Assembly (NCBI GenBank): GCA_051868045.1
Contig: JBJDZN010000011.1
Coordinates: forward strand, 1-44,035
Direction: 5' to 3'
Origin: CAKSQF01 sp051868045
GTDB taxonomy: Bacteria > Bacillota > Clostridia > Oscillospirales > CAG-272
Length of the DNA: 44,035 bases
A program made the translations under genes and the position numbers. Shown piece by piece: positions 6,868 to 14,759 of the stretch; position 1 is the first letter of the stretch; each line of letters begins with the position of its first letter. The notes under the pieces are model-generated. The model did not search any database. It was not told the origin of the DNA and saw only the letters and a list, made by a program, of their open reading frames with translations.

Positions 6868-7433
6868 AAATAGCCCTCTCCTTCCAATTTGCCCCTCAAT
6901 TCATTTTTGATGGCGGCGATCTCCTTGTTGACCGTCGAAGTGCTGCAGCCCAAATCCCGTACAATCTCCTCAATCGGTCTGGAAAGATAATACCTTGCCA
7001 TAAAAATGTACTGTCTTCTCTTTGTCAGCGACCGCACAAAATCATTCAGGAGTCTTCCAAGGTCCTCTGCCGCCTGTTCCGATGCAGTCCCCTCATCCGT
7101 CAGAAAGTCCTCAAAATCGTTCAGCGAACAGGTATATTCGGTGATGCACCGTTTCATTGCCCTTCCGGCATGATAACGGTTGACGGCAATTCTGCGCATG
7201 ATGGTGGTCAGGAAAGCCTTCAGAGACTTGGGAACGGCAGGCGGAATCGCATTCCATGCCCCGAGATAGGTATCATTCAGACACTCTTCCCTGTCGGAGT
7301 AATCACTGACGATCGGATGGGCGACAGTCAAAAGATAACTTCGGTATTTCCGATCTGTTTCATAGATGGCACGCTCATCTTTCTGATGATACAGCGATAT
7401 GATTTGCTCGTCACTGATGACATTGGTTTCCAT
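6864..7433 (-). CDS. ECF-type RNA polymerase sigma factor
   Basis: Predicted product is 189 aa, the usual length for the family. Region 2 occupies about residues 11-95 (SDREECLNDTYLGAWNAIPP, then FLTTIMRRIAVNRYH). Region 4 occupies about 125-180, with a recognition helix around LGCSTSTVNKEIAAIKNELR. It should direct RNA polymerase to a small regulon in response to an unknown, probably envelope, signal. It forms an operon with the overlapping membrane-protein gene. The region upstream (7434-7530) has no clear consensus promoter, as would be expected if it were autoregulated. Confidence 0.9.
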   Translation of the reverse strand: METNVISDEQIISLYHQKDERAIYETDRKYRSYLLTVAHPIVSDYSDREECLNDTYLGAWNAIPPAVPKSLKAFLTTIMRRIAVNRYHAGRAMKRCITEYTCSLNDFEDFLTDEGTASEQAAEDLGRLLNDFVRSLTKRRQYIFMARYYLSRPIEEIVRDLGCSTSTVNKEIAAIKNELRGKLEGEGYL

Positions 7434-7530
7434 AACATCCTCCCTTTTCGCTTTGCTCTTCTACTTATACAGTCAGGATTTTTTTCAAAAAGTGTAAAGT
7501 TTTTTTCCGTTATCTGTAAAAAATTGATAG

Positions 7531-7562
7531 GAAAAGCGGCACAATCCGAGGACTGTGCCGCT
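7531..7562 (-). terminator. Intrinsic terminator of the radical-SAM gene pair
   Basis: Read on the minus strand, AGCGGCACA and TGTGCCGCT form a 9-bp GC-rich stem with a 10-nt loop, followed by TTTTCC. It lies 60 bp after the stop at 7623. The 7434-7622 gap holds nothing else I can support except A/T-rich DNA upstream of the sigma factor. Confidence 0.8.
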
Positions 7563-7622
7563 GAAAGGAAGTACAACCGTGATCCTGTATCAAATGGTTC
7601 CATCGGTCATATATGCGTCTTT

Positions 7623-8285
7623 TTATGATCCAACCCCGTCTGTTCCCTTCGGCACCCGATCCTTCATCCAGTCTCTGATCTGATAGTGAAACCGATCAAA
7701 GCGGGTAATGCCCATGTCCCGGAGCAGGGACTCGCTCCTGTCCCGATCGGCATCGCTGTTATAGCCGGGAATCAGCGGCAGTCGGACGGTGATCTTCTCA
7801 CTGCCCGCTCTCTCCACCAGCAATCGGAGATTGTCCAATGCCAACCGTCCGTCTTTTCCGGTATAGGCGGCGTAAATTTGAGGGTTCGTGTCCTTGATGT
7901 CCACAAAAAAGTGATCCACAAAGGAAGCCGCAGTCTCCACCTGACGGCGATTGACCGCAAGGGAGGTTTCGGCATAGATTTTCCATCCCTTTGCCAGCTC
8001 TGAAAATGCCTTCATAAAATCGACATAAAGGAGCGGTTCCCCGCCGCCGAAGGTCACTCCGCCCCCGGTGGCAAGAAAATAGAGGGAATCCACTCTCAGC
8101 GTTTTCCAAAGCTCCCCCGGTGTGAAAACATATCGGGGCTTTCCCTTTTGACAGGAACTTTCGGGATTGATACAGTAGGCGCACCGCAGAGGGCATCCCT
8201 GGGCGCAGACCAGCGTCGTGACCCCGTCTCCGTCCACCTCCATCCTCAGGCGGTCATATCCGATGGAGGGAAAAATCGGTATCAC
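7623..8285 (-). CDS. Radical SAM protein, glycyl-radical-enzyme-activase-like
   Basis: Predicted product is 220 aa. The radical-SAM cluster motif CxxxCxxC is at C31, C35 and C38 (GCPLRCAYCINPE). It is followed by a glycine-rich GGGVTFGGGEPLL, the SAM-binding GGEP motif. The size and the CINPES and VDIKDTNPQIY segments resemble pyruvate formate-lyase activating enzymes and other short activases; there is no SPASM extension. No glycyl-radical enzyme lies nearby. It overlaps the upstream Cys-rich gene by 4 bp (ATGA), so the two products probably work together. The substrate cannot be deduced. Confidence 0.85.
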   Translation of the reverse strand: MIPIFPSIGYDRLRMEVDGDGVTTLVCAQGCPLRCAYCINPESSCQKGKPRYVFTPGELWKTLRVDSLYFLATGGGVTFGGGEPLLYVDFMKAFSELAKGWKIYAETSLAVNRRQVETAASFVDHFFVDIKDTNPQIYAAYTGKDGRLALDNLRLLVERAGSEKITVRLPLIPGYNSDADRDRSESLLRDMGITRFDRFHYQIRDWMKDRVPKGTDGVGS

Positions 8286-8956
8286 GGCTCGGTACAGGGC
8301 GTATCGGGCGGCAGCGTTTCGGGCGCCGTATCCCCTGTTGCGGTGACCGTCTGCTTGATTTCAAGAGTGGACTCATCCAGCTCCGACGCCCATACGGCAT
8401 AGCATCCGTTCAAATAGCGGACCAGGACAAGACCCATCTCTTCCGCCTCCCCGATCTTTTCAAAAGTGTCCCCTACGGGAATGAGAATCTCTTCAAAGGT
8501 TTCATTGCCGCTATCGGTCATGACACGCCGGGCATACAACTCCCGAAAGGTCTCGAATTTGCGGGGCGTGCAGGGGGTGAAATCGGATTCGTAATACATC
8601 TGAACCGGTTCACCCATAAACAGTTCTTCCGTGGTTGTTGCCGATGCGGTGGTTCTTTCGGAATCGGAATAGGGAAAATCCCCGGCAGTCTGTTGCCGAG
8701 TGAGTTCCAGAAGATCGCAGGAGGTGGTGGAAAGCACCATACCGACGGCAAGACCCGCCACCGCCACGGTTTTGCCGAGAGACCGGCGGCGTGCCAGCTC
8801 CCGCTCCAGCTTTGCCACCTCTGCCTCGCACTTGGGACAGGTTCCTCTGCACTCTCCCTTATGGGAACAGTTTTCGGTGACCCACTCAATGTCGTTGGCG
8901 GCGGCGATCTGCGCACGGATTTCCTTTAGAATCTTACACTTATCCTTGCCTTTCAT
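8282..8956 (-). CDS. Cys-rich, membrane-anchored partner of the radical SAM protein
   Basis: Predicted product is 224 aa; AGGAGG lies upstream of the ATG. The N-terminal region has ordered cysteines (C7, and C30, C36, C40, C43 in CSHKGECRGTCPKC) plus a conserved-looking CKILKEIRAQIAAAN helix. It is followed by basic residues and one hydrophobic helix (~61-80, GKTVAVAGLAVGMVLSTTSC). The C-terminal half is about 140 residues of probably exported sequence. The Cys cluster could bind zinc or iron-sulphur. I recall similar Cys motifs beside small radical-SAM genes in gut Firmicutes but cannot name the family. It could be a substrate, a carrier or a regulator of the overlapping enzyme. Confidence 0.7.
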   Translation of the reverse strand: MKGKDKCKILKEIRAQIAAANDIEWVTENCSHKGECRGTCPKCEAEVAKLERELARRRSLGKTVAVAGLAVGMVLSTTSCDLLELTRQQTAGDFPYSDSERTTASATTTEELFMGEPVQMYYESDFTPCTPRKFETFRELYARRVMTDSGNETFEEILIPVGDTFEKIGEAEEMGLVLVRYLNGCYAVWASELDESTLEIKQTVTATGDTAPETLPPDTPCTEP

Positions 8957-9111
8957 GGATATTCCTCCTGAAAAATTTATCTGTAAAAGACCCTCTCTAT
9001 GTGATCTTCACAATATAAGGAAAGGTCTCATACGGTCATATAGAATGTTCGGGGAACATTGTCCGATCGCCGTCTTGAGATGTCCTGCCGCTTACCGGGG
9101 ATCAGCGGAAA

Positions 9112-9705
9112 TCAGTCGCCCGATTTGACGCAGCCAAGCTTCATGAAGAGCGCATTGGCATATTTTCCGGCAGTGGAACAGAAGTAGGCGATCAGAATGA
9201 TCTCCAGAGCGTTGTTGAGCCGCTCCCTTGCGCCCTCAACCGGCTCCGCATAGTCGGCGGTCACCTCGGCAATCACCTGACGAAGTTCATCGTCGGTCTC
9301 ATAGCCTTTTTCGGTAAAAATGTCGTAAACACGGCAGATATAGTCAAAGAGTTTGGACTCCGGAATAATATCGTCCCTCTTATCGTTGATCTCACCGTTG
9401 ATATAGTGAAGCAGGATGTCGATGTGTTCGAGGAGCATGCAGTCACGGAGCATATTGATAATCAGAATGCGGGAAAGCTGATCCTTGGAGTACTTCTTAT
9501 TGACCGTATTTCCGACCCATCCCCGTTTTACCCAGTTCTGCAGGGTGGAGCCGTCTACGCCCGAAACCTCCCGGATCTGGGTCAGCATGATACCGTTGGA
9601 GATATAAAAGATCTTGTCCAGAAACTCCATTCCCGTGACATTGCCCATTTCAACCTTGTTTTTGATGGTTCCCGGAATCAGACCGGGATCGACTGTGAAT
9701 TTCAT
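9112..9705 (-). CDS. DUF1836-type transcriptional regulator
   Basis: Predicted product is 197 aa. The start at 9705 (MKFTVDPG) is set by GGAGGGA 6 nt upstream. The first ~110 residues read as a MerR-like winged helix: GIMLTQIREVSGVDGSTLQNWVKRGWV, followed by KKYSKDQLSRILIINMLRDCM, the features of the DUF1836 family. The C-terminus is helical. It is likely a DNA-binding regulator; its targets are unknown. It has a perfect sigma-A promoter, and a small dyad overlaps the likely transcription start, which suggests autoregulation. Confidence 0.8.
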   Translation of the reverse strand: MKFTVDPGLIPGTIKNKVEMGNVTGMEFLDKIFYISNGIMLTQIREVSGVDGSTLQNWVKRGWVGNTVNKKYSKDQLSRILIINMLRDCMLLEHIDILLHYINGEINDKRDDIIPESKLFDYICRVYDIFTEKGYETDDELRQVIAEVTADYAEPVEGARERLNNALEIILIAYFCSTAGKYANALFMKLGCVKSGD

Positions 9706-9753
9706 ATGATTCCCTCCGCTTGATAAATTCCGAATCTTACGATTCTTATCCAT

Positions 9754-9766
9754 TTACATGGTGTAA
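9754..9766. promoter_or_regulatory. Possible autoregulatory operator of the DUF1836 gene
   Basis: TTACA-TGG-TGTAA, a perfect 5-bp dyad with a 3-nt centre, lies just downstream of the -10 box and overlaps the expected transcription start at about 9764. Position suggests an operator. The binding protein is an inference. Confidence 0.4.
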
Positions 9767-9770
9767 GTTT

Positions 9771-9799
9771 ATTATACCATGCAATTTTTTGATTGTCAA
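9771..9799 (-). promoter_or_regulatory. Consensus sigma-A promoter of the DUF1836 gene
   Basis: TTGACA (9799-9794), a 17-bp spacer and TATAAT (9776-9771), a perfect match in both hexamers on the minus strand. Confidence 0.85.
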
Positions 9800-9880
9800 G
9801 AGAAAGGAAATAAGTTTACAAACAATTCGCCTTCCATTTGAAAAGAATTCATATTTTTCCGGAAAATACCGCTAAAGGAC

Positions 9881-9909
9881 TTGCAAAATCCGAAAAGATA
9901 TGGTATACT
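9881..9909 (+). promoter_or_regulatory. Sigma-A promoter of the GH125 gene
   Basis: TTGCAA (9881-9886), a 17-bp spacer and TATACT (9904-9909), with an extended -10 TG at 9901-9902. It is divergent from the DUF1836 promoter about 80 bp to the left. Confidence 0.75.
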
Positions 9910-9947
9910 TTGATAGAAAATAGACACGAAAGGTTTGGTTCATACCT

Positions 9948-11240
9948 ATGAACGAATTCGAACACATTCTGAAAGGACAGATCGAAAAGGTATCTGCCCG
10001 TCTGCACGAAATGGGCAGGGATGATCTGATCCCCCTGTTCAAGAACTGCTACCCCAACACCTTGGAAACCACCACCAAAATCCTTGCCGACGGTACTTCC
10101 TTCGTCATTACAGGCGACATCCATGCCATGTGGCTTCGGGACAGTGCAGCACAGGTTCATCATTATCTGCCTGTCGCCAGAGAGAACGCCGAACTTGCCG
10201 ACATCATCGAGAAGATGATCAACCGCTATTCGGTTTATCTGCCCAAGGACCCTTATGCCAACGCCTTCAATGAAAACGGCGACGATCCCCTGCGGGGACA
10301 TCACGAGGACATCACCTTCCGCTCCCCCTGGGTCTGGGAGCGCAAGTATGAGGTTGACTCCCTCTGCTCTGTTCTCTTCATTGCCTACAAATTCTGGAAA
10401 AAGGTGGGCAGAGTGTCCCACTTTACCCCCGAATTCAAGAACAGCATTGGTTTGATTCTGGATGTCTGGGAAACCGAGCAGTATCACGCTGAGAAATCCA
10501 CCTACACCTTTGAGCGTCCCAACCCCTGGAAGCCCTCTGACACCATGACCCGTGGGGGCAAGGGCGAACCGGTGGGCTACACCGGCATGACCTGGTCTGC
10601 CTTCCGTCCCTCCGACGATGCCTGCATCTACAACTATCTGATTCCCTCCGAGATGTATGCGGTTGTCACTTTGGGATACGCCGCCGAGATTGCCCGTGAA
10701 ATTTATCATGACGAAGCACTTGCGGCAAGATGCGAGAAGCTCGCTTCCGAGATCGACTGCGGCATTCAGGAGTTCGGCATTGTAGAGGATCCCGATTTCG
10801 GCAAGATCTACGCCTACGAGACCGACGGTCTGGGCAACTACAACCTGATGGACGATGCCAACGTTCCTTCCCTGCTGTCCATTCCTTACATCGGCTACCG
10901 TGACAAGGATGATCCCATCTATCAGAACACCCGCCGCTTCATCCTGTCCAAGAAGAATCCCTACTACTACGAGGGCAAGATTCTTCACGGCATCGGATCG
11001 CCTCACACCGATCCCGACTGCGTCTGGCCCATTGCCCTGGTACTTCAGGGACTGACCACCGACGACAAGGACGAAATCGAGGAAATTCTCTCCATGCTGG
11101 TTGCCTCCCACGACGGCACCTACTTCATGCACGAGTCCATCCATGTGGACGATCCCCATCACTTCAGCCGCACCTGGTTTGCATGGGCGAACTCCATCTT
11201 CTCCGAGCTGATCCTGAAATACGCAGGATTTGAGATCTGA
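9948..11240 (+). CDS. Glycoside hydrolase family 125, exo-alpha-1,6-mannosidase
   Basis: Predicted product is 430 aa, typical for the family (formerly DUF1237), and full length. Characteristic segments are TGDIHAMWLRDSAAQVHHYL (residues 55-74), WERKYEVDSLC (130-140), TWSAFRPSDDACIYNYLIPS (215-234) and MHESIHVDDPHHFSRTWFAW (394-413). The SDDA aspartates (223/224) and E396 in HES are in the positions expected for the inverting acid/base pair, though the exact residues should be checked by alignment. No signal peptide is present, so it acts in the cytoplasm on imported mannosides such as the alpha-1,6 arm of N-glycans. It is transcribed alone, against the surrounding strand, between its own promoter and two terminators. 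It may cooperate with the GH38 enzyme at the right edge. Confidence 0.95.
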   Translation: MNEFEHILKGQIEKVSARLHEMGRDDLIPLFKNCYPNTLETTTKILADGTSFVITGDIHAMWLRDSAAQVHHYLPVARENAELADIIEKMINRYSVYLPKDPYANAFNENGDDPLRGHHEDITFRSPWVWERKYEVDSLCSVLFIAYKFWKKVGRVSHFTPEFKNSIGLILDVWETEQYHAEKSTYTFERPNPWKPSDTMTRGGKGEPVGYTGMTWSAFRPSDDACIYNYLIPSEMYAVVTLGYAAEIAREIYHDEALAARCEKLASEIDCGIQEFGIVEDPDFGKIYAYETDGLGNYNLMDDANVPSLLSIPYIGYRDKDDPIYQNTRRFILSKKNPYYYEGKILHGIGSPHTDPDCVWPIALVLQGLTTDDKDEIEEILSMLVASHDGTYFMHESIHVDDPHHFSRTWFAWANSIFSELILKYAGFEI

Positions 11241-11275
11241 GAACCTTTCACCTATTATACAATTGAGAACGAAAA

Positions 11276-11326
11276 ATTCCTTCCCCTTTTTTGAAAAAAT
11301 AATGATTTTCAAAAAGAGGAAGGAAT
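11276..11326. terminator. Long inverted repeat after the GH125 gene
   Basis: ATTCCTTCCCCTTTTTTG and CAAAAAGAGGAAGGAAT form a long, A/T-rich stem with one bulge, 35 bp after the GH125 stop codon. It can act in either direction and forms a double terminator with the next hairpin. Confidence 0.6.
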
Positions 11327-11349
11327 GAGACGAAGATCCCCATATTGAA

Positions 11350-11390
11350 ACGCTCCCGCAAAAGAAATCCTTTGCGGGAGCGTCTTTTTA
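11350..11390 (+). terminator. Strong intrinsic terminator
   Basis: ACGCTCCCGCAAA (11350-11362) pairs perfectly with TTTGCGGGAGCGT (11371-11383), an 8-nt loop between them, followed by CTTTTTA. It ends plus-strand transcription from GH125. On the minus strand it may also end the ABC-transporter transcript, whose last stop codon is at 11442. Confidence 0.9.
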
Positions 11391-11441
11391 TCCGTTTTAT
11401 CTTTTTTTGAACGCAGGGCATGGGACGATCAGAGGCAACCC

Positions 11442-12191
11442 TCAATCTTTTTCCCGTTCCCGATCCTTTTTCAGTTCCAATTCATAGGCAGTTTCATAGG
11501 TACCCTGCTTATCCTTATACAGATACAGTTTTCCGCCATCCATGCGGTAAATTTTGTCCGCCTTATCGGCAATGGACAGATCGTGAGTGACCATGATCAG
11601 GGTCTGACCGATCTGATCCTTCAGCTCCAGCAGAAGCCCCAGCACCTCATCGGCATTCTGACGGTCCAGATTGCCTGTAGGCTCGTCGGCAAAGAGAACC
11701 TGGGGACGGTTAATCAAAGCTCTGGCAATGGCAACCCTCTGCTGCTGACCGCCTGACAGTTCCCCGGGGAGATGCCCCAGACGGTCGCCGATCTTCAGGG
11801 TTCGAATCAGCTTCTTCAGATGCTCCTGAAAACTGCTGTCCGGCTTTTTGCACATGACGGTGGGAATAAGAATGTTCTCCAATGCCGTGAATTGGGGGAG
11901 CAGATTGTGTTTCTGGAAGACCATTCCGGTAAATTCGCCACGGAAACGGCTGAGTTTATCGGGAGAAAGGGAGGTAATCTCGGTACCCCGAATGGTCACG
12001 GTGCCGTAATTGGGCTTATCCAGCCCGGCAAGCAGATTGAGCAGGGTGGATTTGCCCGATCCCGACTCACCGATGATCGCAAGGAACTCGCCGTCCTCCA
12101 CCTTCAGGCTGACCCGATCCACCGCATTGATGGTGGTATCGTACTGTTTATACTGTCTGAGCAGTTCGCGCGCCTCCAGCATGATCGCCAT
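11442..12191 (-). CDS. ABC transporter ATP-binding protein (MacB/LolD type)
   Basis: Predicted product is 249 aa. The start at 12191 (MAIMLEARELL) is chosen because a GGAAGG site lies upstream; any longer frame runs into the permease gene. Walker A is GESGSGKST (about residues 38-46). The Q-loop is FQKHNLLPQ, the signature LSGGQQQRVAIARAL, Walker B VLFADEPTGNLD, and the H-loop VTHD. It powers the FtsX-type permease encoded just upstream; the start lies 5 bp beyond the permease stop. Such MacB-like systems export peptides or extract membrane molecules, and in Firmicutes often confer peptide resistance. The substrate is unknown here. Confidence 0.95.
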   Translation of the reverse strand: MAIMLEARELLRQYKQYDTTINAVDRVSLKVEDGEFLAIIGESGSGKSTLLNLLAGLDKPNYGTVTIRGTEITSLSPDKLSRFRGEFTGMVFQKHNLLPQFTALENILIPTVMCKKPDSSFQEHLKKLIRTLKIGDRLGHLPGELSGGQQQRVAIARALINRPQVLFADEPTGNLDRQNADEVLGLLLELKDQIGQTLIMVTHDLSIADKADKIYRMDGGKLYLYKDKQGTYETAYELELKKDREREKD

Positions 12192-12195
12192 ATTC

Positions 12196-14664
12196 TCATG
12201 CACCTTCCTTTTCTTCTTGTTTTTTCTGTTTTTTGCCCTTTTGCTGTCTCTCCCCAACAAAAACGGGATGGGCTTTGGCAAAATAGTTCCTGCATGACAG
12301 GACCACGCCAAGGTAACCGCAGGCACCCATGACCAGCGTTCCTGCCAGAATCAGCAGCCATGGCAGATGATAGTGGAAATACAGGGCACGATCCTCCCCT
12401 GACAGAATCCGATAGAGGTAGGGATTATTGGTCAGTCTGTTCACCAAATAAGTGAAGACAGTCCCGAGAATCGCATAGGAGCCTGCTCCCAAGACGGCAA
12501 AAATGATTCCGTCGAAGCGGAACAATTGCTTCACTTCCTGCCCGTTTGCGCCCATGGCAAAGTACATATCAAACTCCTGCCACCGTCGCTGATAGAAGAG
12601 CGTCTGGGACAGGGTCCAGATCAGGGGGACGGTCAGGAGAAGAATCACAGACAGGAAAATCAGCAGACTTCCGAATCCCCGGTTGGCAGTCACCTGCTTT
12701 GAAATCCGGGTGTTCAGATCGGTAACGGTCAGATTGGTGATGCTGTCGGCAGCATTCCGAAGATTGATGTCCAGATAGTGCAGATCGTCCTTGGTTACGC
12801 TGTCATCAAGAATCAGCCCCACCTCGGTAAAGAGAACCGGCTCTCCCGTCACCTGTCTGTATGCGGCGGCATTCATATAGATGGGAAAACATCCCTCGGT
12901 AGGCAGATCGGACAGAATTGCCCCCACCGTATAGGTTTGATATTTATAGGAGTAGCGACGCAGGCTCTCGGTCAGATAGTTATCGTAGTCCGACCAGGGA
13001 ATTTCGGAGTCGGCGTAGCTTTCGTCCTTCGGCGTTGCCGACACGGCAATGCGGACGGTATCCCCCACCTTGAGTTTGAACTCCTTTGTATTATTGAAGG
13101 ACTCGCTGATGGCAATCATGTTCTCATTTTCCAGCACATCGGCAAGGCTTCCCTTGACCCCATAGCCCATGGACTCCATATACCTGACAATCTGCTCATC
13201 AAGAACCGAGTATTCGGCGTTGCACAGACCGGTCATGGTGATCGGAACGCCGTCGTCAGAGCGGACGGTAACATCCACGCCGCCCGCCGACCTTTTTACG
13301 CGGTCCGGATCGAACAACACATAGGAGTTAATGTCAACGGCGGCAGTAACGCAGGATTTTTCGATCATGGCGATCCCGGGCATGGATTCGATAATTTCGG
13401 CAATCTCACCTTCATAGGTGTAGTCATAAACGATCACCGTTTCGGTCTCAGTCACCGTCTCCTGATCTTCTCCGTCAGAGTCGGAATCGGGCGCATCCCC
13501 GGTCTCCACCTCGATCTCAGTGAGAGTAGGAGCAAAGGAAAGGTGATACTGCTCCTTAGGGCTGTTCAGTGCCTGGGAATAGAGGGTGGAAAAATAGGCG
13601 GCGGAGGAGAACAGGACAGAAAACAGCAGGGTGAAGGAGAGGATGCGGATCATGTACTTCCGATAACGGCGGAGAGTGATCCCTTCCACCCCCTTTGGGA
13701 AAAGGCAGGCGAGGATATTTCCACTGGTTTTCGGCGAGGAGATAAAGTCGCCGTTATCCGAAGAGGCAAGCAGCTTCACCGGAGGCTCCGATGCGGTATG
13801 CCGAAAATCCACGAAGGCGGCAATCAGCGAAGCAATCAGCGTCAGTGCCATGGACAGCAGGGACAGTTCCGGATGAATGGAGAAGGCAAGATCCGAAGAA
13901 CGGTAGATCAGCCATGCGCAGAGATGCCCCACCACTGCCGACGGAATCAGCAGAATCAGGTTCAGGATCACCATCTCCCAGAAGGCGGTCATGAACAGGG
14001 TTTTGAAATCGGCGCCGAAGGAAAGATAGATACCGTAGGTAAAGCGATCGTGGGCAGTCAGGGTGGAGCGAAGAACCCAGAGAATCAGCGCCGACAGCGC
14101 AAGTATCAGCACGATCATCAGCACGGTCAGGACGCCCTGAAGCGCACTGTCCAGCTCATAGGTCAGTAGCGGAGTCTCGAAGTAGGAAAATTCGCCCTCA
14201 TCGTTCAATGCCGTGAAAAGGGTATCGGCAAAGAGAGAATAACAGCTTCGGATATTGTCACCGGTAAACTGAATATCCACATCGTAGACCCGATAGGAGG
14301 TACCTGTGGTCAGCTGACGCTCATATTGGGTACCGCCGGCAATCATGAAATAGCGTTCTTTTCCCTCCTCATCGGACCCCATTTCGCTCTTCTGGGAAAG
14401 TTCCTCGTACCGGACAATGGAAAATTGACTGTCAGACAGCCCCAGCAGCCGAAGATGATAGACATAGCCCTGGGAATTGGTATACTGCTCCTCCAGATAG
14501 TCCCTTTGATGGCTCTGAATGTTCACCCGAAGCAGCAGAATGGTGGAAAACAGGCACTGGAGCAGAAATAAGAGGATAAAAAAGCAGGCATAGCGTCCAA
14601 ACCTCCAGAAAAGAGTCTTGAATGCCATAGACACATTCTTTTTCAGATATTCGATCACGGACAC
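12196..14664 (-). CDS. FtsX-like ABC transporter permease
   Basis: Predicted product is 822 aa. The start is the GTG at 14664 (VSVIEYLKKN), with AGGAGG 8 nt upstream. One helix near residues 25-45 is followed by an extracytoplasmic region and a cluster of helices at about 180-300. A central helix (~345-365) precedes a large extracytoplasmic domain of about 310 residues. Three C-terminal helices (~690-805) form the second FtsX-type core, which contains FDMYFAMGANGQEVKQLF. The central domain has an acidic low-complexity run (SDSDGEDQETVTETETV). It forms an operon with the ATPase gene downstream. No two-component system lies next to it, unlike BceAB loci. Confidence 0.9.
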   Translation of the reverse strand: MSVIEYLKKNVSMAFKTLFWRFGRYACFFILLFLLQCLFSTILLLRVNIQSHQRDYLEEQYTNSQGYVYHLRLLGLSDSQFSIVRYEELSQKSEMGSDEEGKERYFMIAGGTQYERQLTTGTSYRVYDVDIQFTGDNIRSCYSLFADTLFTALNDEGEFSYFETPLLTYELDSALQGVLTVLMIVLILALSALILWVLRSTLTAHDRFTYGIYLSFGADFKTLFMTAFWEMVILNLILLIPSAVVGHLCAWLIYRSSDLAFSIHPELSLLSMALTLIASLIAAFVDFRHTASEPPVKLLASSDNGDFISSPKTSGNILACLFPKGVEGITLRRYRKYMIRILSFTLLFSVLFSSAAYFSTLYSQALNSPKEQYHLSFAPTLTEIEVETGDAPDSDSDGEDQETVTETETVIVYDYTYEGEIAEIIESMPGIAMIEKSCVTAAVDINSYVLFDPDRVKRSAGGVDVTVRSDDGVPITMTGLCNAEYSVLDEQIVRYMESMGYGVKGSLADVLENENMIAISESFNNTKEFKLKVGDTVRIAVSATPKDESYADSEIPWSDYDNYLTESLRRYSYKYQTYTVGAILSDLPTEGCFPIYMNAAAYRQVTGEPVLFTEVGLILDDSVTKDDLHYLDINLRNAADSITNLTVTDLNTRISKQVTANRGFGSLLIFLSVILLLTVPLIWTLSQTLFYQRRWQEFDMYFAMGANGQEVKQLFRFDGIIFAVLGAGSYAILGTVFTYLVNRLTNNPYLYRILSGEDRALYFHYHLPWLLILAGTLVMGACGYLGVVLSCRNYFAKAHPVFVGERQQKGKKQKKQEEKEGA

Positions 14665-14698
14665 AGTGAAATCCTCCTGTTTAATCAGTAAATGCCAC

Positions 14699-14741
14699 AA
14701 AAGGCAGTGCAACATGATTGGTCAAATCCTGCACTGCCTTT
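14699..14741 (-). terminator. Hairpin between guaB and the permease gene
   Basis: AAGGCAGTGCA (14701-14711) pairs with TGCACTGCCTT (14730-14740) around an 18-nt loop. Read leftward it ends CCTTTTGTGG, a short U-run. It is likely the guaB terminator, but perhaps leaky, since no good promoter is visible for the ABC operon between guaB and 14664. Confidence 0.6.
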
Positions 14742-14759
14742 ATTCAATCGGTTATCCGA

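Noticed and set aside
9849..11312. Long open frame (487 codons) on the minus strand opposite the GH125 gene
   Set aside because: It is the antisense shadow of a clearly recognised enzyme gene with strong codon bias; no ribosome binding site and no recognisable domain.
12778..14169. 463-codon plus-strand frame opposite the ABC permease
   Set aside because: Shadow of the permease gene, which has coherent transmembrane helices and FtsX segments.
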